Below, in pieces: positions 35,705 to 45,886 of a DNA stretch of 64,000 bases; within the stretch, counting starts at the first letter, position 1, and each line of letters begins with the position of its first letter. The notes under the pieces were generated by a model. It saw only the letters and a program-made list of their open reading frames with translations, made no database searches and was not told where the DNA came from. The DNA comes from CBDVBE01 sp964543525. GTDB taxonomy: Bacteria; Fibrobacterota; Chitinivibrionia; Chitinivibrionales; JANQEN01. Location: NCBI GenBank assembly GCA_964543525.1, contig CAZIYW010000006.1:24516-88515 (forward strand), in the 5' to 3' direction. A program made the position numbers and the translations under genes.

Positions 35705-36042
35705 ACGGTTTTGTTACCAGAAGCGTCCCCTAAGTTACCGGAGAGGGACTTAGAGAACGCTCTTCGAAATTAGACATTATCATTAATCATTCCTAAGCTT
35801 AAAAAATACCAATCTAACGGTTGAACCTATTACGTCAACTTTGTACTTCGTACTCCGCTATTCGCCAATCGTCAATCATCATTCTCTTTTTACACTGCCC
35901 GCCATTTAAAACTAACCGGAAAAAATACAGGCAGCGCTATTACTCCGTGGCACTAACCAATTGATATAAAACATATTATACAGAAAAAACTTTACGCCTT
36001 GAAAAATATTGCATAAACGCGTATAATTAAATAGAATACCCC
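35705..36042. other. Spacer without recognised content
   Basis: AT-rich sequence between the peptidase remnant and the STAS gene. No frame, strong hairpin or repeat is evident apart from a weak 6-bp stem near 35733-35756. Confidence 0.5.
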
Positions 36043-36062
36043 ATCCAACTGAAAGGTTGGAT
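36043..36062 (+). promoter_or_regulatory. Hairpin covering the ribosome binding site of the STAS gene
   Basis: ATCCAAC (36043-36049) and GTTGGAT (36056-36062) pair around the loop TGAAAG, and the hairpin ends two bases before the ATG at 36065. The only Shine-Dalgarno-like bases (AAAGG, 36052-36056) lie in the loop and first stem pair, so folding would limit ribosome access. Confidence 0.45.
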
Positions 36063-36064
36063 TT

Positions 36065-36382
36065 ATGGCTTTAATGAACGATGTGCAGATTGAGGTTAAA
36101 AACGGCTGTCTGTGGACCCTGATGCCGCGATTTATTGACTCAGAGAATCAGGAACAGATCCAGGACAGTATCGAGCATAAACTCGACAACTCTATCGACC
36201 GGGTTGTCATGGATCTGCAGAATGTGGTGAGCATCAGCAGTTTCGCTATCGGCCTCATTATGCGTATTCGGGGAATTCTTGAAAAAAAGAACTGCTCCCT
36301 CTACTTTATTAATGTCTCAGACAGCTGCTATGAGCAGCTGGAAACGGTGAATCTCCATAAAATATTGCCGGTTCTGGACTGA
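36065..36382 (+). CDS. STAS-domain protein, anti-sigma antagonist-like
   Basis: This is a 105-residue single STAS domain. The core reads VVMDLQNVVSISSFAIGLIM, where the serine pair replaces the usual D-S-S-G of switch proteins: the aspartate is absent and the glycine has become phenylalanine. Phospho-control may therefore differ. The remaining strand-helix order, ending LETVNLHKILPV, is standard. It stands alone, with a hairpin over its ribosome binding site. A weak hairpin GGTAAG...CTTACC (36415-36438) followed by CGTTTTCTTCTT may terminate it. Confidence 0.75.
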   Translation: MALMNDVQIEVKNGCLWTLMPRFIDSENQEQIQDSIEHKLDNSIDRVVMDLQNVVSISSFAIGLIMRIRGILEKKNCSLYFINVSDSCYEQLETVNLHKILPVLD

Positions 36383-36966
36383 GCGGAATCTGTCGAATAC
36401 TTCCCTGTTTTTTCGGTAAGGATAACAGCATTCTTACCCGTTTTCTTCTTGGCTGACTTTCCGGACTACTTGGAAACAATCTCAATACCCTGTCCATCTC
36501 ATTTGTTATGCAAACGTAGTCACTAAAAATTCAGGGACTCCCCGTAATTTTAATCTTGGTAAGCGTTCCCGGTACATTACAGGATATTGAAACCTTAATA
36601 CATGCAATCTCCATATCTCTCGCAATGGTTTTCGTGGCTATGAACAATCAGGGCTGGAGATATCTCATGTGTTTCTGAAAATCCTTATTATACTTATTGA
36701 ATGGAAAAAATAATTTTATAAAATGTGATCACAGTCACAGACAAGGAAGAATACGGTATATATATTTACTATTAATGGTGATACAGTAACAATGCTTTAA
36801 ATGGAGGAATTATAACCGCCAAAAGAGGTTTAAAAACTATTTTACATTTGATCCGTGATGATTTGTATAGTCCCAGAAAAAATGAAGAGATTATCCAGCA
36901 AAACCTGTTGAATAGATTCGTTTTTACTTCTTAACTGCTTAATGTTTATTGAATTAACAAGGAAAG
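36383..36966. other. Spacer of about 580 bases with no defendable gene
   Basis: It holds a weak terminator-like stem at 36415-36438. A plus-strand frame reads TAKRGLKTILHLIRDDLYS to a stop near 36932 but has no start codon. No promoter consensus could be fixed for the large protein that follows. Confidence 0.45.
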
Positions 36967-36975
36967 ATGTTTGTC

Positions 36976-39900
36976 ATGACCGGTAGTAAAATAATAACTT
37001 TATCTGTCGTTCTGATTATGTGCTTTTTTATGATTCATATTTTCTGTGGTGACCCGATCAAACCCGATTTCACCTATAAACCGGAAATAACCGATAACTC
37101 CATAAAATCCATTGGTAAAAGTGAGGAAGGTTCCTATTTCATTTTATATATACATCTTGATCAGGGGGATGAGCCAGTCTCATATCAATGGCTTAAAAAC
37201 GATTCAATAATGCCGGAAGATACAATTGACAGTCTCTATTTTGAGCCCTTGAAACTGACGGATAGCGGAAAATATCGTTGCATTGCTAAAAATGAAATTG
37301 GCACAGACACATCGAATATTTTCATATTATCAGTCATTACAGAGATTGATGATACTATCAAACCTGATATTCAACTGATTTCACCGCAGGACAGTTCTGT
37401 GATGTCCGATAAATCTTTACCCCTCAATTTTAAAGTCACTGATTCAAGCGGTATAGCGTTGGTCACAGTGAATAATGACACAATTACTTCACCCGACAGC
37501 ATGTATACCGATACGATCAAGCTGGAAGAGGACACCAATACGGTCACTATAATTGCCATTGACAAGAGTAACAATACAAACAGCGATACACTTCATCTCA
37601 CTTATATATATGACTCTACGTTCGTTGATACGGTAAAGCCCCTTATATCTCTTATATCACCGCAGGACGGTGCAGTGTTGAATGATTCTTTAATTGATGT
37701 GCAATTTTCAGTCACAGATAAAGGTGGATTATCGGAGGTAACCGTGAATGATTGTACGGTGATATCCTCCGACACCATGTATACCGCTGCTATCAAGCTC
37801 AATGAAGGGGAAAACTCCATAACAGTGAAGGCCGTTGATAATACCGGTAATACGGCAATCCTCACATTCAGTGTGACTTATAATCCAAACTTTGTTGATA
37901 CAATCCCGCCTGCAATAACTCTAAATGCCCCTACACAGGGGACACAGACGAATAATCCATCAATAGATATAGATGTCGACGTCGATGATGATTTCAGCGA
38001 TGTGGCCTGGGTAACCATTGACGGTGATACGGTCAAGCCTTCACGGGAAAATTATAAGCATACCGTTGATCTGTCTCCAGGAATCAATTCAATTGTTGTT
38101 ATGGCAGGAGATAATTCATCAAATAAGAATAAAGATTCTCTTATCATAAAAATAATCTATGATAATCAGAAGCCTGCAGTAAAGCTCCTTGACCCGTCGA
38201 TAAATAATTCAGCTATCGGCAGCAGCTCGAAACGGGTGCATGTTATTGCCAGGGATAATTTCGGCATTTCCACAGTTACATTTTCAATGGGTACCAATAA
38301 CTTTACGTCAACCAAACAAAATGACTCCACCTGGTATGCCGACATTACCGGATTGCAGGCGGATATTTTCAACACTATCGATATTACCGCAGAGGACTCC
38401 GCAACCAATAGTGAAACAATACAGGTCAAGATAAAATATGATCCCACAATTGAGGACAAGGAGCCACCTGCGATGACCCAGACAAACGGACCCGTCAATG
38501 GCGATCGGGTAACATCGGCTGAACATACCATTCAATTTTCCATCTCTGATGATAATGATGTGGCAGCCGCATGGTATACGCTTGACGGCGTAAAAGAGGA
38601 TATGCCCCATATCAGCGGCGATATTTATGAATGCTCTGTAAACCTGGGAACCACGTATGGTGAAAGAACCATTACAATAGGAGCTAAAGATAACTCCACC
38701 AATCAGAATCAGGATTCCACAAGCATTACAGTGATCTACAACACATCAATCACTGCCGTAACCAACAGTGCACCGACGAACGGAGAATCGGGTGTCTCTC
38801 TCAATCCGACATTGCAATGGACCGGCGGTGAAGACGCTGACGGCGATACTGTTACCTATATCGTCTATTATGGAACATCATCAAACAACTTTGATAAATC
38901 AATTGACGCAGGAACAGATAAATCGGTTGCTGTTTCAAGCGCACTTACTGAATCGATAAAATATTACTGGAAAGTTACAGCCTATTCAGCTACCTTTCCG
39001 GAAGACAGTATTTCAAGTAATGTGACAAGTTTTACAACGGTATTTATTAATGATCCACCCGTACTTGTCTCAGTAAGCAATCAGACAATAAACGAGGATT
39101 CCAATATTTTACTAACTATGAGTATGGTGACGGCCACAGACGTTGACAACGAGCAGGATGAACTTTCGCTTATTATTGTTGATGGGTCACATTACACTGT
39201 GAACGGCAATCAAATAGTACCTGAAAAAGATTATGATAATGACCTTATTGTTCCATTAAAAGTTTTTGACGGTGAAGATGAATCGAATTTAAAAAATATG
39301 ACCATTACAATAAATCCGGTGAATGACGCACCTGTTTTAAATGCAGTTACTTCCCAGACCACTGATGAAGACACACCCATTACTATTACAATGGACATGG
39401 TTACCGCAACGGATGTCGACAATTCTCAGGCGGAGCTTTCACTGTCCATTGAGAATGGCATTAACTATACAGTTGATGAATCAAAGGTAACACCTTTCAA
39501 CAATTATTTCGGCTCACTGAATGTCCCGGTTAAGGTAAATGATGGAACAGATGAATCAAACGCGAAAACAATGACAATAGATGTTTTACCTGTCAATGAT
39601 GCACCATCTATCAGTTTTGTAGCGATACAGAATGAATACCCTTACCCCAGTGATAATAAAATACAATTTGTTATGCATTTTAATAACGTTGAAGGATACG
39701 AGGAAGTGAAGAATATACGATTGTATGTAAATGGTTTACAAAAACTATCTACCACTCCTACAAGTAATTCTGATATTTCTTATGTTTGGGAAATAATACC
39801 ACAAGCCGGTGTTCTTGGAGAATATACTATTAAAGCAGAAATTACTGATAATGGAAATTTAACAGGGCAGGTATTAAAAACTATCAGCCTTACTGGTTCT

Positions 39901-40365
39901 TATGCTCTTGACGAATGGTCAGCCAAACAAATTTTATCACAGAATACGGTAAATGAAAAATATTTTAACATAATTTTTGGTAAAAATAATGATGGTCGAA
40001 TTAATGGTATTTATATGGACCCATTTGCAACTGAAGGTGAAGAAATCACCAACGTAACTGATCATGTTCAAAATTTAACGGAGTTGGAATATTTTACATT
40101 TGCCGGTGAAGCTCCCATTTCATTATATGCCATATCGGAAGGTATTCGGAAATGTAAAAAAATTAAACGTATTTCTATTTTTGGAGGCCACATTTCTGAA
40201 TTGCCTTGGCGCGGAGATGACTTAAAAGACACACCATTGGAACAATTAAACATTACAAGTACTAAGTTATGCGATACAGATACTGAATGGGCACAATGGC
40301 TTGACTACTGGGTAGAGCAGGGATTATTCTGGGAGAATTGGATAGATAGTCAGGATTGTGATTAA
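36976..40365 (+). CDS. Large exported adhesin-like protein: Ig, bacterial Ig-like, Fn3-like, cadherin-like repeats and LRR-like tail
   Basis: Start at ATG 36976 (1129 residues), or three codons earlier. The N-terminal signal-like segment (IITLSVVLIMCFFMIHIFC) ends in a cysteine with an unusual lipobox. In order come: an I-set-like Ig domain (YQWLKNDSIMP, DSGKYRCIAKNEIG; about 30-115); three repeats of about 95 residues starting DTIKPDIQLISPQDS, DTVKPLISLISPQDG and DTIPPAITLNAPTQG; two more diverged ones; an Fn3-like unit (PTLQWTGGEDADGDTVTYIV); and two cadherin-like units ending NPVNDAPVL and LPVNDAPS. The last 170 residues read like leucine-rich repeats (NVTDHVQNLTELEYFTFAG, CKKIKRISIFGG). 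It is likely a cell-surface binding protein; the ligand is unknown. A terminator follows. Confidence 0.85.
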   Translation: MTGSKIITLSVVLIMCFFMIHIFCGDPIKPDFTYKPEITDNSIKSIGKSEEGSYFILYIHLDQGDEPVSYQWLKNDSIMPEDTIDSLYFEPLKLTDSGKYRCIAKNEIGTDTSNIFILSVITEIDDTIKPDIQLISPQDSSVMSDKSLPLNFKVTDSSGIALVTVNNDTITSPDSMYTDTIKLEEDTNTVTIIAIDKSNNTNSDTLHLTYIYDSTFVDTVKPLISLISPQDGAVLNDSLIDVQFSVTDKGGLSEVTVNDCTVISSDTMYTAAIKLNEGENSITVKAVDNTGNTAILTFSVTYNPNFVDTIPPAITLNAPTQGTQTNNPSIDIDVDVDDDFSDVAWVTIDGDTVKPSRENYKHTVDLSPGINSIVVMAGDNSSNKNKDSLIIKIIYDNQKPAVKLLDPSINNSAIGSSSKRVHVIARDNFGISTVTFSMGTNNFTSTKQNDSTWYADITGLQADIFNTIDITAEDSATNSETIQVKIKYDPTIEDKEPPAMTQTNGPVNGDRVTSAEHTIQFSISDDNDVAAAWYTLDGVKEDMPHISGDIYECSVNLGTTYGERTITIGAKDNSTNQNQDSTSITVIYNTSITAVTNSAPTNGESGVSLNPTLQWTGGEDADGDTVTYIVYYGTSSNNFDKSIDAGTDKSVAVSSALTESIKYYWKVTAYSATFPEDSISSNVTSFTTVFINDPPVLVSVSNQTINEDSNILLTMSMVTATDVDNEQDELSLIIVDGSHYTVNGNQIVPEKDYDNDLIVPLKVFDGEDESNLKNMTITINPVNDAPVLNAVTSQTTDEDTPITITMDMVTATDVDNSQAELSLSIENGINYTVDESKVTPFNNYFGSLNVPVKVNDGTDESNAKTMTIDVLPVNDAPSISFVAIQNEYPYPSDNKIQFVMHFNNVEGYEEVKNIRLYVNGLQKLSTTPTSNSDISYVWEIIPQAGVLGEYTIKAEITDNGNLTGQVLKTISLTGSYALDEWSAKQILSQNTVNEKYFNIIFGKNNDGRINGIYMDPFATEGEEITNVTDHVQNLTELEYFTFAGEAPISLYAISEGIRKCKKIKRISIFGGHISELPWRGDDLKDTPLEQLNITSTKLCDTDTEWAQWLDYWVEQGLFWENWIDSQDCD

Positions 40366-40380
40366 AATAATAATTTGTAA

Positions 40381-40424
40381 AGGGAACCAGAATGTACAGG
40401 CTCCCTATTATTTTTATTGTTATT
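40381..40424 (+). terminator. Rho-independent terminator of the adhesin-like gene
   Basis: AGGGAACC (40381-40388) and GGCTCCCT (40399-40406) pair with one mismatch around a 10-base loop and are followed by ATTATTTTTATTGTTATTT. It lies 16 bases after the stop and overlaps the 3' end of the convergent gene. Confidence 0.65.
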
Positions 40425-42714
40425 TAACAAACATGCATTTCTTACCGATTGTAAAATTTTGTGCATTCATTTTTATTATATAGAGACCAGGCGGGGTCGA
40501 ATGAAGGCCCTCCCACCTGGAGACATAAGAACCAGGTGAAAACTTTTTTGATACCAATGTTTTCAATTCTTCACCGGCAGCGTTAAATACTTTTATACTG
40601 ATAAAGGATGTGATCGGTACTTCAAATGATATATCAGCCGTTGATAAAGATTTTTTGAATTGCGGTACATGTAAAGTAAAATCTGTTACTACTTTATTTC
40701 CGCCTGAATGAGACCCGGTTATCCCATTGTTAAAAGTTACCTTAACGCTGTCAAGTGTTTTATTACCTTTCATGTCAGCAGCCTCTACGCATATCCAATA
40801 ATCGCCATCACCATACAATGCTGTATTCAGGGCATTATCCTTATCATTTAGCTGTATGGTTGAGTCTCCTCCGCTGTTGGTAATGTTATGCAGATGGTGC
40901 CGATCTCTATCGAACCAGCCAATAGCAGGAAAACTCTGGTCTAATCTGTACATTACCGGAAGTAATAGGACATAATCAGTGTATGGCTTGCTGTTGTATT
41001 TCCTCATATATTGATTACGTACAAATCCAAGGGTTCTATCCTTTACAATTTTATTAGTTTCAACAAAGCGTATCCAATAATAAATTGAGTAAGCCGGTTG
41101 TGTCCATGGTGATTGGCCGATAACATCCGAAATATGAACATAAATATCTATTTCACCTTCCAGTTCATCGGGCTTCAGCCAGGTTACAGTGGAATTATCG
41201 TTAGTGCCAAATCCCAGTTTTGAATAACTGAAAGCTTTTAGAATAGTAGGAGGAGAATCGTCTGCAATAGGCCTGAGGTATGTTTCCGGATTGCACACAT
41301 TATCCCATTCGTTACCATCGTTAACACTCCATTCCATACCAACATCACGAATATGTGAAAAGTGAAGATGAGACCCTTTTACAAGTGAACTACTCCACGG
41401 TACAATGGTTCCGAGCTTTTGATATTTTTCTACATCTTGCCCCGGTCTCACTGTGATACTGCTTTGATTAAGATGTGCATAGAGCCATCCATTTGATGCT
41501 TCAGACACATTTACAGTACACACTGCTGTTCTCCAATGTTTTGCGCTATTATTCATAGTCTGATAACATTTGCAAATACCCGCTTCAACCGCAAAACATT
41601 CCTGATTTTCATATACATCCATATCCAGTCCCTGATGCATATAAGCGCCACTTACCCCGGTATACGATGATACCGGCTGGCAATAACTGTTCCAGTGATA
41701 CTGCGGCTCATCAGGCGGATCAAATGGCCATGGAATTTCATATCTGCTCCCGTCAGTATTGTAGTTATATCGTATCTTGCTGGTATCAAGTAGATATTTC
41801 TCTTTGGAACATTCTTTTTCCGAAGTAACGCATCTTTTCTGTAAATTATATGTACGGATAAGTCCATGTGACATTTTTGTCCTGGTGTTTTTTTCGTGAA
41901 TACCAACCCAGATAGTGGTATTATTCATTTGTACATCCATAAAGGATTTATACCCGGAAACCTTATCTACAAAATGCTTGGTGCATTTTTCAACGTCGCA
42001 TACAACCAGTTTCCTTCTTCCGATAAATGCAACATTTTTGTCATCCGGTGAGAAAGTGATTTTATATATGTAATTATAAAAAATATCCTCTTTAATTGAA
42101 CCAATAAGTTTTTCATTCCTATACACTGCAATACCATTTTTTTTAGCTATAGCAACACAGTTTTCATCATTTGAAATCGCAAACTGATTTGTTGGCGGGT
42201 AAGTTTCAACATTTCCGTTTTCAAGTGTGATTACCTCAAATCTATCGGGGAAACCTATACCATACTTTTTTCCCGCCGGAGAAAAACCGAAAAGTGAAGC
42301 TTTTTTAAAAACTTTTCGATAAAGGAATTTCCCTTTCGGTGAATAAAACCAACTGGTTAAATCCCCTCCTTCTTTATACTGCAATACAGATATGATTATA
42401 TATCCGGAATTTGAAATTGAAATATCAGGACCAGGAACGGTAGGCAATGTGAAAACAAGCCTATCATTGTTATAAAATTTGAGATTGGTAATTTCACGTC
42501 GACTATTTTTGCCGAGACGCTCAGAAAACTGACAGCGGAATTGTCCATTTTGCGAATAAACTCTGTCTCTATAAACTTTTTGGTACATAGTCGGCTTAAA
42601 GACACCATGCGGAAGAACCGACAATTCCTCTACTGTTTTTTCTTGAGCATATAAAACAGACAACGCTGAAAATATAAATGCAATTACACCGAATAGAATA
42701 CGATTCATACTCAT
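40420..42714 (-). CDS. Secreted M23-family metallopeptidase-like protein with propeller-like N-terminus and sorting domain
   Basis: 764 residues from the ATG ending at 42714, which has GGAGG six bases upstream; the frame runs 31 codons further. The signal peptide is MNRILFGVIAFIFSALSVLY. Residues about 30-300 contain repeated strands like a beta-propeller (ITNLKFYNNDRLVFTL, YKITFSPDDKNVAFIGRRKL). The M23 (LytM) zinc site is visible as HxxxD in YMHQGLDMD (about 359) and HxH in GSHLHFSH (about 447), with AHLNQSS between. A beta-rich middle part and a C-terminal sorting-type domain (FNAAGEELKTL, PGLYIIKM) follow. M23 enzymes usually cut peptidoglycan cross-links; here it may act on another cell wall or a protein. 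Confidence 0.85.
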   Translation of the reverse strand: MSMNRILFGVIAFIFSALSVLYAQEKTVEELSVLPHGVFKPTMYQKVYRDRVYSQNGQFRCQFSERLGKNSRREITNLKFYNNDRLVFTLPTVPGPDISISNSGYIIISVLQYKEGGDLTSWFYSPKGKFLYRKVFKKASLFGFSPAGKKYGIGFPDRFEVITLENGNVETYPPTNQFAISNDENCVAIAKKNGIAVYRNEKLIGSIKEDIFYNYIYKITFSPDDKNVAFIGRRKLVVCDVEKCTKHFVDKVSGYKSFMDVQMNNTTIWVGIHEKNTRTKMSHGLIRTYNLQKRCVTSEKECSKEKYLLDTSKIRYNYNTDGSRYEIPWPFDPPDEPQYHWNSYCQPVSSYTGVSGAYMHQGLDMDVYENQECFAVEAGICKCYQTMNNSAKHWRTAVCTVNVSEASNGWLYAHLNQSSITVRPGQDVEKYQKLGTIVPWSSSLVKGSHLHFSHIRDVGMEWSVNDGNEWDNVCNPETYLRPIADDSPPTILKAFSYSKLGFGTNDNSTVTWLKPDELEGEIDIYVHISDVIGQSPWTQPAYSIYYWIRFVETNKIVKDRTLGFVRNQYMRKYNSKPYTDYVLLLPVMYRLDQSFPAIGWFDRDRHHLHNITNSGGDSTIQLNDKDNALNTALYGDGDYWICVEAADMKGNKTLDSVKVTFNNGITGSHSGGNKVVTDFTLHVPQFKKSLSTADISFEVPITSFISIKVFNAAGEELKTLVSKKFSPGSYVSRWEGLHSTPPGLYIIKMNAQNFTIGKKCMFVK

Positions 42715-43218
42715 CAGGTACCTCCTCCTCGACAAAAAAAACAGGTAAAACAAATTATATAATTTAACCATCTCCACTGTAAAATAAAACGCCGGAGAAA
42801 CAGCCATAGAAAATGGTTCTCATCACACTGACCCCATATTCAGTGAATGAGAACATGTATATCTGATTGTATTTATGGAAGTTATGAAAATATGGCCCCT
42901 TCCCTCGTACATCCCTGCTATATAATATACGAATAAATGGCTATAATTACTATAAAAAGTGGGATTTTCGTGTAGAATGTATGTTTTTCGGGTTGGAGCC
43001 GATGGTATAAACAACGATGTCACAGGAATAATTGCATGACTATAATTAAAATGCACATTGAAGTCCCACAAATCCGGTACTGTTTTCCGTGATTAAACGT
43101 ACAGATGAAAAAGTATTGTTATATATTATCGAGATATAGGATAGCAATTCGCATAATAACAATTTAAAGAGAGGACGGGGGTAATAACTATCATTTATCA
43201 TTAACTGAGGAGATGCTG
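42715..43218. other. Divergent intergenic region
   Basis: About 500 bases separate the divergent starts of the M23 protein gene and the second hydrolase-like gene. Promoters for both must lie here, but no consensus pair stands out. No gene or repeat is recognised. GAGGAG at 43207-43212 serves the downstream gene. Confidence 0.45.
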
Positions 43219-44710
43219 ATGATTTGGCGAACAATGATACTGTTAATTACTCTCATCGCAGGAACACTTTTGGGTCAATGGGGCATGCCCCCTGAAAACT
43301 GGGGAGATTTTCAGATAGGACTAAACAGCCGCCCCGGCGCACCTTCTGCAACAGAGATGAAGAGCGCACTTGCTGCCGGTAAAAAGCTGGATCGCCGGTA
43401 TGTCTATGCCAATTCCCCTGAAGAAATCTTTCCAGACGGTGCCAATGCGTTTTTGTTCACGTCGTGGCGCAATTATGCCACCGAGTCGGGTTTCTATGAC
43501 AAAGGCGTGCGCCCCTGCTTTACCGTGTACATGCTGCAGCGCGGCCAGGACGGCCTTGAAGCGGTGAAAAACGGCGCTGCTGATCAGTCCTTCATGCAGG
43601 AATACTTTGAAGCTTTACTGGTTATGCTCGACAGTGCAAAAGGCACCCTGCCCATCTATGTCATTGAGCCCGATGTCTGGGGATACTGCCTGCAGGGATT
43701 TGAAACCACGCTAGGAGAAGCAAATCTTAACAGTACCTGTCATATTAACGACCTGGGGTTTAACTGGCTCTCAGAATTTGAAAACAAGATACGCGACCTA
43801 CCCAAGGCGGTTATCAAGACCATAAAAACACGTGACCCTGAGGCATACGCGGGGATACTCATGGCTCACTGGGGATATAATCCCACCGGATGGGGCGAGT
43901 TGGTGGACTTTACACCGGATCAGATTAACACAGCCGCTGAAAAGTGTGCCGAATTTCTCGGTAAACTGTTGGGCGATACATATAAAGGTGATTTCATAGG
44001 CGTTGAGAAAAACGGTGCTGCTGCAGGCTGGTATGAAGTGGCGCAGGGCACCACCAAGTGGTACTGGAATGATGCGCAGCATGCAAACTGGCTCAACTGG
44101 TCCACAAAAATGGCAAAGGCGCTCGATCTCTCGCTGCTCGGCTGGCAGATCAGCGCCGGATATTATAATGAATCAGGCTATCCCACACTACCCAACACCG
44201 CAAACCGCTACAAGGATACCTTCTTCCCCTACTTTTTCAAACACGTCGATGACTTTATCCAGGCAGGTTTTATCGGCCTCATGCTCGGCGCCGGGGATCG
44301 GGGGGGTGGGTACGGTCTGTACAAAGGATAACGGTACCTATGACAACGGCTACTTCTATGATCAGATGGTGGCATTCGATAAGGGACGGCCTTATGATCT
44401 GACCGTTGCCACCGTCATGCAGGATAATGACAAAACAATCCCGCTGTACGGTATGGAAAATATTATTTGTAAATATAATCGGATAACCGGAACTATTGTA
44501 CTAAACAATTCAGAAGCCATGTTTAATAAACAACTAAAAGTCACACTATTTACACTCTGCGGGAAAATGGCTGCAGTACTCTATGAAGGTAACGCTCAAA
44601 CGCAACTTGCGCTTCCGGTACATTCTTTACAGCCTGCACAGGGTACTTATTTTGTGCATGTTGCACAGGGGACAGGAGAAAAGATGTATCCCCTTGTGAT
44701 CGTTGAGTAA
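43219..44710 (+). pseudogene. Second secreted hydrolase-like paralogue, frameshifted in a G7 run
   Basis: This is a paralogue of the gene at 11.1 kb. Shared features are the GQWG.PPE.W.DF start of the mature protein, YVIEPDVWGY, LMAHWGYN, GVEKNGAAAG, GWQISAGYY and DTFFPYFFKHVDDF. The first frame stops at 44331. Removing one G from the seven at 44300-44306 joins it to the next frame (VGTVCTKDNGTYDNGYFYDQ), which runs to 44710 through a sorting-like end (LFTLCGKMAAVLYE, QGTYFVHVAQGTG). The combined length (about 497) fits the paralogue. GAGGAG sits six bases before ATG 43219. It is a true pseudogene, a phase-variable gene or a sequencing error; all three fit. Confidence 0.8.
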
Positions 44711-44723
44711 TGTGTGTATTATA

Positions 44724-45686
44724 TTAATGCGCAATAGTAATCCGTTTCAACATTTTCGGCATTCCCTTAAAACGGATCACATACACCCCGGAAGGCACCG
44801 AGGTAAGGTTTACTTCCACCCGATTTGTTTCGACTCCAACAGTTTCCGCGACAACACGACTACCCTGCAACGTATAGAGATCAAATTCCAGCGTTCCCTC
44901 ATTAAGATCGTTGATAAAAACCGTATTGTGGTAAATCCCGACAATGGGTTTCACTGCATTCTCTTTTGTCATATACATTCCGGTTCCGTCCAGCGGCGCC
45001 GGTTCCCGTATCCACGCAAGTACTTTATCATAGCTGACAATACGCACATCCGGTTTAGTCAATGCATATTCAAAGAACTCGACGAGTGCTTCACGGCGCT
45101 CCTGTATGTTTGCAACGCATTGCCCGGTCCATTTACTTGAATACTCATCACTGTGTGCCCCGAACAGAAACGGACACCGGTTTCCCTGCAAACGAAGGTC
45201 AAGGGTGTGTTTCAGAGTGTTGACAAACTCGGTTTTCGACATCTTTGCGTCAACCCACATGTTATAATCGAGGCCGGTCATCTTGCTTCCGTCGGGTTTC
45301 ACCACCAGGTGACACCCCATCTCCCACAATCCGGGATGATTACCGATATTGGGCGCAGCCGGACTCCCATTGTCAAGGGTATAGGGCCAGTAATAATTAG
45401 ACCCGTCCTGATTACTCTGCACCCCTTCCTCAATACTGCAATCATACACAAATTCCTGATTCAGCAGTGCCTGAAATGTATAGTCACTGTAAGCCTGAAA
45501 GGGTGTGCGGAAACCGATGATGTTTTCTTCCGGTATTTCCGCGCCGTGTTTTTTCCATTCATCAGGCATATTTGCTTCCCAGTACGGCATCGACGAGGTA
45601 TCCGGCTTCGGCTTTATCAACCAGCCGGTACACATGCTTATCTCATCCTCCCAGGTACTGAGGCTCCAGCCCTGTACCGACGACAC
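44724..45686 (-). pseudogene. Polysaccharide deacetylase (CE4-like), lacking its N-terminal half
   Basis: 320 readable residues, starting at a GTG with stops just upstream. The second half of a NodB-type deacetylase is present: IIGFRTPFQAYSDYTFQALL, FVYDCSIEEG, the substrate-groove region WEMGCHLVV, and CPFLFGAHSDEY. The end is a sorting-like beta domain (YTLQGSRVVAE, SGVYVIRFKG). The metal-binding part that should precede it (TFDDG and the HxxxH motif) is absent, and two TAA codons lie immediately upstream of GNGSVSS. The 5' part was therefore probably lost by deletion; activity is not expected. Intact relatives deacetylate chitin or similar polymers. Confidence 0.75.
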
Positions 45687-45886
45687 TGAACCGTTCCCTT
45701 ATTAAAACCGGCATCGACATCAATTACGCTTTCCAGCCCTGAAAATAATAATACATCGGGTTAAAAACAGAAAAAATTATTCTATTAATTTATGATTGAT
45801 TGTTTAAGTCCTGAAATGTACCATTAATAATATCAATAACTCGAACAATGAGAGAATGTTACCGTTTTCTGCAAGGAGCTTCTGTC

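Noticed and set aside
36800..36932. Plus-strand frame reading TAKRGLKTILHLIRDDLYS
   Set aside because: It has no start codon and no similarity I can recognise.
45153..45689. 178-residue plus-strand frame opposite the deacetylase remnant
   Set aside because: The minus strand carries the deacetylase RTPF block and sorting-like end; the plus reading matches nothing.
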